This document shows, piece by piece, positions 24,495 through 32,854 of a stretch of DNA of 64,000 nucleotides. Made by a program: the position numbers and the translations under genes. The notes beneath the pieces are model-generated. The model did no database searches, was not told the origin of the DNA, and was given only the letters and a program-made list of their open reading frames with translations. Origin of the DNA: Ginsengibacter sp963792025 (GTDB lineage Bacteria; Bacteroidota; Bacteroidia; Chitinophagales; Chitinophagaceae); NCBI GenBank assembly GCA_963792025.1, contig CAWBUS010000004.1, positions 434,001-498,000 of the forward strand, in the 5' to 3' direction. Each line of letters opens with the position of its first letter. Position 1 is the stretch's first letter.

Positions 24495-25426
24495 TAAGCA
24501 AATTAATAAATGGCAAAATGAATTGGGCGCTCGTAATTGCTGCGTTTGCTGTGATTCTGTTTTCAGGTTGTTCAGGCGGTCATGTACGAACGGATCTTGA
24601 TACCACTAACAGCGGTACAATACATATAAGTGTTGATGGGTCTTTTAAACCGGTCATTGACTCTCAGATACAGGTTTTTGAAGCGCTATATCCTAAAGCA
24701 AAAGTTATTGCAGACTATAAACCAGAGGCTGAGTGTTTTAAAGATTTAATGAAAGACAGCACAAGGATGATCATAGTAACGAGAGGTCTTACGGACGAGG
24801 AGGAAAAATTTTATAAGGACAGTTTTTCGTTCTATCCGGCTTATGATAAAGTTGCACTTGATGCAGTTGCAGTTATTGTCAATAATAGCGATCCTGACTC
24901 TCTTTTTTCAATGGAGCAGATTCGTGGCATATTGGGTGGTACAACGGGTGATAAGCAATTGGCAGTTTTTGACGGGTTAAAGGAAACAAGTACCGTGCGA
25001 TATGCGGTTGATTCAATTTTAAAGGGAAAACCTTTCGATCCTAAAAAGGTATTTGCGGAGAAGAATAGTCTTGGAGTTATAAATTATGTAGCCGATCATC
25101 AAAATGTCTTGGGATTTATAGGTGTTAGCTGGATCGGAAATAAAGAGGATACTTCGCAAATGAGCTTTCTGAAAAAAGTAAGAATTGCAGCAATTGAATG
25201 CACTTGCCCGGAGCAAACCTATGTGAAACCATACCAGGCTAATATTGCAAAGAGGCGATACCCGATGGTAAGAGGCCTATATTATATTTTAAAAGAAAAT
25301 TATAATGGCCTTGGCGGAGGATTTGCAAATTTTCTGACTTATGAAAGGGGGCAACTGATATTTATGAGATCATATCTATGGCCCGCAAAAATGAATTTCA
25401 CCATACGTTCTGCAACATTAAATTGA
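24491..25426 (+). CDS. PstS-like substrate-binding lipoprotein
   Basis: A 311-residue periplasmic binding protein of the phosphate/PBP-like type. It has a lipoprotein signal ending LFSGC, then GTIHISVDGSFKPVIDSQIQVFEALYPKAKVIADYKPEAEC and DKVALDAVAVIVNNSDPDSLFSMEQIRGILGG, typical of PstS-fold proteins. No PstA/B/C transport genes follow, so it probably does not serve a classic phosphate transporter; neighbours (TonB-like, TPR) suggest an envelope role. The ATG at 24518 is an alternative start. Confidence 0.8.
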   Translation: MISKLINGKMNWALVIAAFAVILFSGCSGGHVRTDLDTTNSGTIHISVDGSFKPVIDSQIQVFEALYPKAKVIADYKPEAECFKDLMKDSTRMIIVTRGLTDEEEKFYKDSFSFYPAYDKVALDAVAVIVNNSDPDSLFSMEQIRGILGGTTGDKQLAVFDGLKETSTVRYAVDSILKGKPFDPKKVFAEKNSLGVINYVADHQNVLGFIGVSWIGNKEDTSQMSFLKKVRIAAIECTCPEQTYVKPYQANIAKRRYPMVRGLYYILKENYNGLGGGFANFLTYERGQLIFMRSYLWPAKMNFTIRSATLN

Positions 25427-25457
25427 AAATATAAGTAATTAATCTAAATCTAGTAAA

Positions 25458-27179
25458 ATGCGAAAAATGAAACAATTCTTCCTGCTATCTTCTTTTATTT
25501 TTTTGGTAAACACTTTATTTGCTCAGAGTATTGATGACGGTAAAAAATTTCTGGACTATGAGCGGTATACCAGTGCGCAGAACGTATTTAGCAAATTAGT
25601 GGCAGCAAATCCCAGTGATATAGAAGCGGTGTATTGGTTGGGTCAAACTTATATAAAGAATGGCGACAACCCCGATACGGCCGCAGCCAAGGCATTGTAT
25701 CAAAAAGCCCTACAGGCAAATCCTAACACGCCACTGTTAATGGTTGGTATGGGAGAAATTGCCTTAATGGAAGGTCAGAAAGAAGATGCCCGTAATAAAT
25801 TTGAGGCAGCGATGAGCATTCCTAAGAAAAAGGAGTTGCCCGAAATACAGGAAGCTGTTGGCCGGGCAAATATAGATACAAAAAGCGGCGACCCTGTGTA
25901 TGCGATTGGCTTATTAAACCAGGCTGCCGATAAGGATAAAAAAAATCCTGAGGTACAAATATTATTAGGGGATGCTTATAGAAAAATGATTGACGGTGCC
26001 AATGCAACAACCTCATATAATAATGCATTAGCACTCGATCCTAAAAGTGCCAGGGCCGATTTTATGATTGGCCGGATTTATGAAACCCAGGGTTACGGGC
26101 AGGAGCCAATTTATATGAAGTATTATAACGCAGCAATTGCGGCCGACCCCAATTTTGCACCGGTTTATTATTGGTTGTACAATTATTACTACGAACGTGA
26201 TGTAAATAAATCCAGGGAATACCTTAATAAATACATTGCTGTGGCAGACCCTGACTCAAAGAACTGTTATGCAGAAGCTTCCCTTTTGTATGTTTCCCGG
26301 TTATACCAACAGGCAATTGCTAAGTCTGATGAATGCATTTCAACCGGTGGAACAAAAGTGTATCCAAACGTTTATGGTTTAAAGGCCTATTCTTACGACA
26401 AACTTGGTGATTCTTTAAATGCTAAAAAATATTTTGACGAATTTTTTGCAAAAGTAAATCCGGATAAAATAGGACCTAAAGATTTTTTAACCTATGGACA
26501 GGTGCTTTTGAAAATTCCATCGAAAGATTCTATGGATCAAGTGCACAATGATTCTCTTGCTTCTGTATATATTGATAAAGCAATTGCTCTTGATACTGTA
26601 CCTGCAAACAAATTGGATTACGTTAAATCAACTGCTGAGAGCCTTATCGCATCGAAAAAATATGCTGACGCGGGGAAATGGTACACAAAAATGTTAAAGC
26701 TTAAGCCCGATTATAATAAAGTCGATCTGTATTATGCAGGTTACAATGATTATCGTGGTGGAGACTATCCGGCTGCTGATTCAATCTGGGGCCTTTATAC
26801 TCAAAAATACCCTGAGGACATTTTTGGATGGTATATGAAGGCTCATGCCCAGGAGGGAATAGATTCTACCGGTATTAACGGCTTGGCAAAACCTTCTTAC
26901 GAAAAAGTAATTTCCATTGCTGATACATCCGCAGACAAAGACAAAGTAAAAGCCAATGAAATTACCGGCTACAGATACATGGTTGCATATTACTATAATA
27001 CTAAGAAAGATGTGGATTCCGCACTTTATTATAATAGCCAAATACTTACTCTTGATCCTAATGACACCCAGGCTCAAGCTAACGATAAGGCATTGAAAGC
27101 TGTAAAGCAACAGCAGAACTCACAACCTGCAAAAGCATCCAAAAGTGGAGGTTCTACGGCCCCACCCGCCAAAAAATAA
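25458..27179 (+). CDS. Secreted TPR-repeat protein
   Basis: A 573-residue protein with a signal peptide (MKQFFLLSSFIFLVNTLFAQ) and repeated 34-residue TPR units from about 25 to 550 (FSKLVAANPSDIEAVYWLGQTYIK; LYQKALQANPNTPLLMVGMGEIAL; SYNNALALDPKSARADFMIGRIYE; KMLKLKPDYNKVDLYYAGYN). The tail is rich in Q, K, S and P. TPR proteins act as scaffolds; the periplasmic location and the TonB/PstS-like neighbours suggest an envelope assembly or nutrient-uptake accessory role, which is inference. A clear terminator follows. Confidence 0.82.
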   Translation: MRKMKQFFLLSSFIFLVNTLFAQSIDDGKKFLDYERYTSAQNVFSKLVAANPSDIEAVYWLGQTYIKNGDNPDTAAAKALYQKALQANPNTPLLMVGMGEIALMEGQKEDARNKFEAAMSIPKKKELPEIQEAVGRANIDTKSGDPVYAIGLLNQAADKDKKNPEVQILLGDAYRKMIDGANATTSYNNALALDPKSARADFMIGRIYETQGYGQEPIYMKYYNAAIAADPNFAPVYYWLYNYYYERDVNKSREYLNKYIAVADPDSKNCYAEASLLYVSRLYQQAIAKSDECISTGGTKVYPNVYGLKAYSYDKLGDSLNAKKYFDEFFAKVNPDKIGPKDFLTYGQVLLKIPSKDSMDQVHNDSLASVYIDKAIALDTVPANKLDYVKSTAESLIASKKYADAGKWYTKMLKLKPDYNKVDLYYAGYNDYRGGDYPAADSIWGLYTQKYPEDIFGWYMKAHAQEGIDSTGINGLAKPSYEKVISIADTSADKDKVKANEITGYRYMVAYYYNTKKDVDSALYYNSQILTLDPNDTQAQANDKALKAVKQQQNSQPAKASKSGGSTAPPAKK

Positions 27180-27197
27180 TATGAACTATTTAAAGAG

Positions 27198-27223
27198 AAT
27201 CCCGTTATTATAACGGGATTTTT
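27198..27223 (+). terminator. Terminator closing the TonB-PstS-TPR operon
   Basis: AATCCCGTTA (27198-27207) and TAACGGGATT (27211-27220) form a perfect 10-base stem with loop TTA, followed by a T run. Confidence 0.88.
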
Positions 27224-27314
27224 ATTGCGGCAAATGTTGGGTTTAATTAACTGAAATTCTTGTTTTAAAATTTTCGGGCAATTACAATCAATATGGAAAA
27301 TTGAATGTGCGTTG

Positions 27315-27322
27315 TATTTTTG
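27315..27322 (+). promoter_or_regulatory. -7 box of the nuo operon
   Basis: TATTTTTG is an exact TAnnTTTG match followed by C, 18 bases before the TTG start of nuoA. The region 19-23 bases upstream lacks TTG, so the -33 part is weak. Confidence 0.45.
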
Positions 27323-27340
27323 CCAATAATTTTTTTATAA

Positions 27341-27742
27341 TTGATACATAATTTCTTTTTGCAGGCGGCTTCTTCCGGCAATAGCACATTAGATTATCTC
27401 CCTATTGGTATTCAGTTAATATTTGCAATTGTTTTGGTTGGAGGAATAATGGTCTTAACTCATGTATTTGGCCCAAAAAGAAAAACATCCGAAAAGCTGG
27501 AAAATTTTGAGAGTGGTATTGAGGGACATGGAAATGCCAGGCGCCCAATGGCGATTAAATATTTTTTAATTGCAATTTTATTTGTCTTGTTTGACGTAGA
27601 GGTTATTTTTTTCTATCCTTATGCAATTAATTTTCGTGAATTAGGCTGGCATGGATTTCTTGCTATCGTAATGTTCGTTGTCTTCTTTTTATCCGGTTTT
27701 ATTTATATAATTAAGAAAGGTGCATTACATTGGGAAGAATAA
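27341..27742 (+). CDS. nuoA: NADH-quinone oxidoreductase subunit A
   Basis: A 133-residue subunit with three membrane helices and the loop LENFESGIEGHGNARRPMAIKYF typical of NuoA, plus the acidic FDVEVIFFYPYA. It forms part of the membrane arm at the quinone entry. The frame is closed by TAA just before 27341 and the first ATG downstream would remove the first helix, so a TTG start at 27341 is best. First gene of the complex I operon running to 41679. Confidence 0.93.
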   Translation: MIHNFFLQAASSGNSTLDYLPIGIQLIFAIVLVGGIMVLTHVFGPKRKTSEKLENFESGIEGHGNARRPMAIKYFLIAILFVLFDVEVIFFYPYAINFRELGWHGFLAIVMFVVFFLSGFIYIIKKGALHWEE

Positions 27743-27816
27743 ATGATTTTCCAATTTTTATTGTTTGATAAGAGACAATGAAGTAGTAATGTTTTTTTAA
27801 ATTTAAATGAAAAACT

Positions 27817-28401
27817 ATGGCCCGCCCGGTTCAATATAATATTACAAACAAGTACGTAGAAGCTCCTATTGCTTTGGCCACCGCCCCGGAAGGACTTACC
27901 GGTGAAGGTTTTTTTGCAACCAAGTTAAGCGATGTAGTGGGGCTTGCAAGAAAAAATTCCATCTGGCCTTTACCATTTGCAACCAGTTGTTGTGGCATCG
28001 AGTTTATGGCGCTTATGGCATCTCATTATGACCTTGCCCGCTTTGGTTCGGAAAGAGTAAGTTTCTCTCCGCGGCAATGTGATCTTTTGATGGTAATGGG
28101 AACTATTGCAAAAAAAATGGCGCCTATTGTAAAGCAGGTTTATCTTCAAATGGCTGAACCACGCTGGGTATTGGCAATGGGTGCTTGTGCAAGTAGTGGT
28201 GGTATTTTCGATTCTTATTCTGTTTTACAGGGAATAGACCAGATTATTCCTGTGGATGTTTATGTGCCAGGTTGCCCACCAAGGCCCGAAGCAGTATTAG
28301 ACGGCTTTATAAAAGTTCAGGACCTTGTAGGAAAAGAAAATTTAAGGCGCAGGAATTCTGATAGGTACAAAGAATTAATGAATAGCTATGGCATTCAATA
28401 A
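27817..28401 (+). CDS. nuoB: NADH-quinone oxidoreductase subunit B
   Basis: A 194-residue peripheral subunit that binds the terminal 4Fe-4S cluster N2 which reduces quinone. Ligands are in TSCCGIEFMAL (adjacent cysteines), MGACASSGG and VPGCPPRPEAVL. Slightly longer than the E. coli protein's conserved core because of a short N-terminal extension. Follows nuoA by 74 bases. Confidence 0.96.
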   Translation: MARPVQYNITNKYVEAPIALATAPEGLTGEGFFATKLSDVVGLARKNSIWPLPFATSCCGIEFMALMASHYDLARFGSERVSFSPRQCDLLMVMGTIAKKMAPIVKQVYLQMAEPRWVLAMGACASSGGIFDSYSVLQGIDQIIPVDVYVPGCPPRPEAVLDGFIKVQDLVGKENLRRRNSDRYKELMNSYGIQ

Positions 28402-28459
28402 ATGTGAAATTATAAACCCGATGTATCATTTTTGAGTTTTGCATTTTGAATTTTAAATT

Positions 28460-28966
28460 ATGGCATTAACCAACGAAACAATCAAGCAGCAACTAACAGA
28501 AAAATTTGGCGAGGAAATTTATGACTGGAGCGAGCCTTATGGAATGCTGACTTTCACTTCGCACAAAGACTTAAATCTTAAAGTGCTGCAATATCTTTTC
28601 GATGATCCCACTCTTCAATTTAGGTTTCTTACCGATCTCTGTGCTGTTCACTATCCTGAAAAAAAAGGTGAAGAACTAGCAGTAGTATATCATCTTCATA
28701 ATCTCGTTGACAATATTCGCATACGTTTTAAAGTATTTACTAACGTTAATAAACCCGATGTATTTAGTGCCACTGCACTGTATGCTTCTGCCAATTGGAT
28801 GGAAAGGGAAACCTATGATTTTTACGGCGTAAATTTTATTGGGCATCCCAATCTTGTAAGAATTTTAAATGCTGACGAAATGGATTACTTTCCTATGCGA
28901 AAAGAATACCCGTTAGAAGAGCAGACAAGAGTGGATAAAGATGATGAGATGTTTGGAAGAGATTAA
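28460..28966 (+). CDS. nuoC: NADH-quinone oxidoreductase subunit C
   Basis: A 168-residue 30-kDa-type subunit, separate from NuoD (they are fused in E. coli). The signature ERETYDFYGVNFIGHPNL is present. It lies at the interface of the hydrophilic arm next to NuoD and NuoB. It ends in a charged tail (DKDDEMFGRD). Confidence 0.95.
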   Translation: MALTNETIKQQLTEKFGEEIYDWSEPYGMLTFTSHKDLNLKVLQYLFDDPTLQFRFLTDLCAVHYPEKKGEELAVVYHLHNLVDNIRIRFKVFTNVNKPDVFSATALYASANWMERETYDFYGVNFIGHPNLVRILNADEMDYFPMRKEYPLEEQTRVDKDDEMFGRD

Positions 28967-28988
28967 ATTATTTCAAAGTAAATTGAAT

Positions 28989-29201
28989 ATGTATAGTACA
29001 TTTCTTAAGTACCGGGCTCTTATAATTAAAGCGTTAATTTTATTTTCTTTGTTCGGAATTGCATTTGCTTCAACAGATGCATTAAGAAGCGCATTCCTGG
29101 GAGCCGGAACAGCCTTGGCATTAATAAGTTTTGGAGAAAGTATTGTTGACTTGAAAAGGGATAAAATTGCCAAAGATGTTTCAAAATTGAATAATGAATA
29201 G
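28989..29201 (+). CDS. Small membrane protein inside the nuo operon
   Basis: Not a known complex I subunit. From the ATG at 28989 it is 70 residues: two predicted helices (ALIIKALILFSLFGIAFAS; SAFLGAGTALALISFGESIV) and a charged end (DLKRDKIAKDVSKLNNE). A longer reading from 28941 would overlap nuoC by 26 bases and lacks support. It sits in the 298-base gap between nuoC and nuoD, in the same direction, so it would be made with complex I. Function unknown. Confidence 0.55.
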   Translation: MYSTFLKYRALIIKALILFSLFGIAFASTDALRSAFLGAGTALALISFGESIVDLKRDKIAKDVSKLNNE

Positions 29202-29264
29202 GTTCTTAATAAATATTTTTTTTAAAATTTATAAACGCTATTTGTGAGATTGACAAATTGAAAT

Positions 29265-30494
29265 ATGCACGATACAAAAGAACATATAAAACTTCCTGAA
29301 CACTCTCTTGAAAAGAAAACAACTACTTTAAATCTTGGTCCTACCCATCCGTCAACACATGGTGTTTTTCAAAATGTTGTTGAGTTGGATGGAGAGCGTG
29401 TTGTAAGTGCAGAGCAAACGGTAGGCTACATCCATAGGGCATTTGAAAAAATTGCGGAGCATCGTCCGCTTTACCAAATCACACCGCTTACCGATCGTTT
29501 AAATTATTGCTCGTCACCCATTAATAATATGGGATGGCATATTTGCTGTGAAAGATTATTAAAAGTTCAGACTCCGAAGCGTGTAGATTATTTACGGATA
29601 ATTATAATGGAACTGGCCCGCATCTCTGATCATCTTATTTGTAATTCTATCGTCGGTGTTGACTCAGGGGCCTATACAGGCTTTCTTTATGTGATGCAAT
29701 CACGTGAACACATTTATGAAATCTATGAAGAAATATGCGGCTCTCGTTTAACAACTAACATTGGACGTATTGGCGGTTTCGAAAGAAACTTTACAAATGA
29801 AGCTTTTACAAAACTCGAAAAATTTATAAAGGAATGGCCGGTTGTTCTTGAAGAATTTGAGAATCTCTTTAATAGGAATAGGATATTTATGGATCGAACC
29901 ATTGATGTAGGTCCCATAAGCGCAGAACGTGCGTTAAATTATGGATTTACGGGTCCTAATCTGCGTGCAGCCGGAGTAGATTATGATGTGCGTGTGCACC
30001 AACCTTATAGCAGTTATGAGGATTTTGATTTTACCATTCCGGTAGGCACTACAGGAGATTGCTATGACAGGTTCCTTGTAAGAAACCAGGAGATGTGGCA
30101 AAGCCTCAAATTGATTAAAGACGCTTATCAAAAGATACAGGAGTTCAAAGGAAAAGATGCAGAAGTTTTTCATGCCGATGTTCCTGAATATTATCTACCT
30201 GATAAGAAGGATGTGTATACCAAAATGGAAGCACTTATTTATCATTTTAAAATAGTAATGGGCGAGATCGACATGCCGGCAGGTGAAATTTATTCCTCCG
30301 TTGAAGGTGCAAATGGTGAACTGGGATTTTATTTAATAAGCGATGGAGGCAGGGCGCCGTACAGGCTGCATTTCAGAAGGCCTTGCTTTATTTATTACCA
30401 GGCCTATTCAGAATTAACTAAAGGTGGAATGTTAAGCGATGCTATTATTACGATGAGCAGTTTAAATTTAATCGCGGGGGAAATGGATGCGTGA
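29265..30494 (+). CDS. nuoD: NADH-quinone oxidoreductase subunit D
   Basis: A 409-residue 49-kDa-type subunit that forms the quinone-binding pocket with NuoB. Family marks are LNLGPTHPSTHGVFQNVVEL with the quinone-site His, YIHRAFEKIAEHR, RLTTNIGRIGGFERN and AGEIYSSVEGANGELGFYL. Length is normal for a stand-alone NuoD. Confidence 0.96.
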   Translation: MHDTKEHIKLPEHSLEKKTTTLNLGPTHPSTHGVFQNVVELDGERVVSAEQTVGYIHRAFEKIAEHRPLYQITPLTDRLNYCSSPINNMGWHICCERLLKVQTPKRVDYLRIIIMELARISDHLICNSIVGVDSGAYTGFLYVMQSREHIYEIYEEICGSRLTTNIGRIGGFERNFTNEAFTKLEKFIKEWPVVLEEFENLFNRNRIFMDRTIDVGPISAERALNYGFTGPNLRAAGVDYDVRVHQPYSSYEDFDFTIPVGTTGDCYDRFLVRNQEMWQSLKLIKDAYQKIQEFKGKDAEVFHADVPEYYLPDKKDVYTKMEALIYHFKIVMGEIDMPAGEIYSSVEGANGELGFYLISDGGRAPYRLHFRRPCFIYYQAYSELTKGGMLSDAIITMSSLNLIAGEMDA

Positions 30495-30531
30495 TTTGTG
30501 TAAAAAAGAACTTTGATTATAAATAATAACT

Positions 30532-31029
30532 ATGGTATTTTCTGAGGAACAATTAAATAAAGTTAATGCAATAATTAAACGTTATCCCGAAGGGAAACAA
30601 AAAAGCGCTATCCTTCCCATATTGCATATAGCGCAACAACAGGGTGGTGGATGGCTTGATGTACCTTCCATGGATTACGTGGCTTCTTTATTAAATATCA
30701 AACCTATTGAAGTCTACGAAGTAGCGACGTTCTATTCAATGCTGAATACAAAACCTGTGGGTAAATATGTTTTTGAAGTTTGCCAAACCGGGCCTTGTAT
30801 GCTAAATGGCAGTGATGAAATCATAAACTATATCGAAAATAAATTATCAATTAAAAGGGGAGAAACAACGGCGGATGGATTATTTACCTTAAAAGTTGTT
30901 GAATGTTTAGGAGCGTGTGGTTATGCACCAATGATGCAGTTTGGAAAAACATACCGGGAGCATCTTACTAAAGAAAAGGTTGACAGCATAATTGAGGAAT
31001 GTGTATCCAGAGCCGTAGCTAATAATTAA
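30532..31029 (+). CDS. nuoE: NADH-quinone oxidoreductase subunit E
   Basis: A 165-residue thioredoxin-like subunit holding 2Fe-2S cluster N1a. Cysteine ligands are seen in CQTGPCML and CLGACGYAPM. It pairs with NuoF in the NADH dehydrogenase module. The downstream neighbour is not nuoF but a VOC-family gene. Confidence 0.95.
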   Translation: MVFSEEQLNKVNAIIKRYPEGKQKSAILPILHIAQQQGGGWLDVPSMDYVASLLNIKPIEVYEVATFYSMLNTKPVGKYVFEVCQTGPCMLNGSDEIINYIENKLSIKRGETTADGLFTLKVVECLGACGYAPMMQFGKTYREHLTKEKVDSIIEECVSRAVANN

Positions 31030-31063
31030 AAATAATTTTTATTAAACATAGATTTTTAAATTC

Positions 31064-31468
31064 ATGAAACTTATTCCATATCTACATTTTGCCGGAAATG
31101 CAAGAGAAGTGCTCGACTTTTATAAGAACGCATTAGGTGGCGATATTGTGCAATTAGGTACTTACGGAGAAAGCCCAATGCCGAGCGACGATGATTATAA
31201 AGATAAAGTGATGCATGCAAGATTCGTGTTTGATGGAAATATGATTATGGTATCTGATGTTTTTAAAGGTCAGCCGGTTTCAACAGATGGAAACATACAG
31301 TTATCCGTTGATGTGGATAATGAAAGTAAATTGGACGAAGTGTTTAATAAAATGGCAGAAGGCGGGAGAGTTACTATGCCGTTAGATGATCAATTCTGGG
31401 GAGCAAAATTTGGAATGCTCCAGGATAAATTTGGGGTAAGCTGGATGTTTAATTGCGAGAAGAAATAA
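31064..31468 (+). CDS. VOC/PhnB-like glyoxalase-fold protein
   Basis: A 134-residue single-domain vicinal-oxygen-chelate protein: LIPYLHFAGNAREVLDFYKNALGG at the start, MHARFVFDGNMIMVSDVF in the middle, and FWGAKFGMLQDKFGVSWMFN at the end, as in PhnB/YdcL-type proteins. Such proteins bind a metal and a small ligand, often with unknown function. It is located inside the complex I operon between nuoE and nuoF; its stop overlaps the extended reading of nuoF, so transcription is shared. No evidence links it to respiration. Confidence 0.85.
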   Translation: MKLIPYLHFAGNAREVLDFYKNALGGDIVQLGTYGESPMPSDDDYKDKVMHARFVFDGNMIMVSDVFKGQPVSTDGNIQLSVDVDNESKLDEVFNKMAEGGRVTMPLDDQFWGAKFGMLQDKFGVSWMFNCEKK

Positions 31469-31476
31469 TTGATAGT

Positions 31477-32826
31477 ATGTCAAAAAAATTATTATTAGAT
31501 AAAGTAAACATACCGGGCATCAAAGGCTTCGAGGTTTATCGGCGGGAAGGTGGTTATAAAAGTGTGGAGAAAGCTTTGACGATGCAACCCGGAGATATTG
31601 TAGAAGAAGTTAAAAAAAGCGGACTGAGAGGTCGTGGTGGTGCAGGTTTCCCAACAGGCATGAAATGGAGCTTTTTAGCAAAGCCGGAAGGTGTTGCAAG
31701 ATATCTTGTGTGCAATGCAGATGAAAGCGAACCCGGAACTTTCAAGGACAGGTATTTAATGGAATATATTCCGCATCTTTTGATAGAAGGAATGATCGTC
31801 TCCTCGTATACGTTAGGAAGCAATGTTTCGTATATCTATATCCGTGGGGAATATGATTGGGTAAGCGATATTCTTGAAAATGCAATTGCAGAAGCAAAGC
31901 AAAATGGGTTTCTTGGTAACAATATTTTAGGCAGCGGATTTAATTGTGAATTATATGTTCATCGCGGAGCAGGCGCTTATATCTGCGGAGAGGAAACGGC
32001 ACTGCTGGAGAGTTTGGAGGGCAAAAGAGGACTGCCAAGAATTAAACCACCTTTTCCTGCCGTAAAAGGAGTTTGGGGATGCCCAACGGTGGTAAATAAT
32101 GTGGAGACAATTGCAGCAATCGTTCCGATTATTAATGATGGCGGTGAAGCCTACTCGAAAATTGGTGTTGGCAGATCTACAGGAACAAAATTAATATCTG
32201 CATGTGGTAATATTAATAAGCCCGGTGTTTATGAAATTGATATGACCATATCGGTGGAAGATTTTATTTACAGTGATGAATATTGTGGTGGCATTCCCAA
32301 TGGAAAAAGATTGAAGGCATGTATTCCCGGAGGTTCATCAGTTCCTATTTTGCCAGCTAATCTTCTTTTAAAAACAGCTAAAGGTGATACAAGAATAATG
32401 AATTATGAAAGTCTTGCTGACGGCGGTTTTGCAACAGGCAGCATGATGGGCTCGGGAGGTTTCATAGTACTGGACGAAGACCAATGTGTAGTTCGACATA
32501 CGCTAACCTTAGCCAGATTTTATCATCACGAAAGTTGCGGCCAATGTTCACCATGCCGCGAAGGAACCGGCTGGATGGAAAAGATTCTGCATAAAATTGA
32601 GAACGGAAAAGGCGAGATGAAGGATATTGATTTGCTTTGGGATATCCAACGAAAAATAGAAGGCAATACCATTTGTCCTTTGGGCGATGCGGCAGCATGG
32701 CCAGTGGCAGCTGCGATAAGGCATTTCAGGGATGAGTTTGAATGGCATGTTTTAAATCCGGATGAATGTTTAAAAAGGAATTATGGTTTAGCCCATTATG
32801 CTGATCCTTTGGAAGTAGCAGTTTAA
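31477..32826 (+). CDS. nuoF: NADH-quinone oxidoreductase subunit F
   Basis: The NADH- and FMN-binding subunit, 449 residues from the ATG at 31477 (an in-frame ATG at 31453 overlaps the VOC gene and adds residues unlike the family). Marks are GLRGRGGAGFPTGMKW (FMN/NADH), VCNADESEPGTFKDR, GAGAYICGEETALLES, and CGQCSPCREGTGWM with the 4Fe-4S cluster N3 cysteines. Starting point of electrons in complex I. Confidence 0.95.
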   Translation: MSKKLLLDKVNIPGIKGFEVYRREGGYKSVEKALTMQPGDIVEEVKKSGLRGRGGAGFPTGMKWSFLAKPEGVARYLVCNADESEPGTFKDRYLMEYIPHLLIEGMIVSSYTLGSNVSYIYIRGEYDWVSDILENAIAEAKQNGFLGNNILGSGFNCELYVHRGAGAYICGEETALLESLEGKRGLPRIKPPFPAVKGVWGCPTVVNNVETIAAIVPIINDGGEAYSKIGVGRSTGTKLISACGNINKPGVYEIDMTISVEDFIYSDEYCGGIPNGKRLKACIPGGSSVPILPANLLLKTAKGDTRIMNYESLADGGFATGSMMGSGGFIVLDEDQCVVRHTLTLARFYHHESCGQCSPCREGTGWMEKILHKIENGKGEMKDIDLLWDIQRKIEGNTICPLGDAAAWPVAAAIRHFRDEFEWHVLNPDECLKRNYGLAHYADPLEVAV

Positions 32827-32854
32827 TTAGTGAAAAATTAAAACCGAATGGAGA

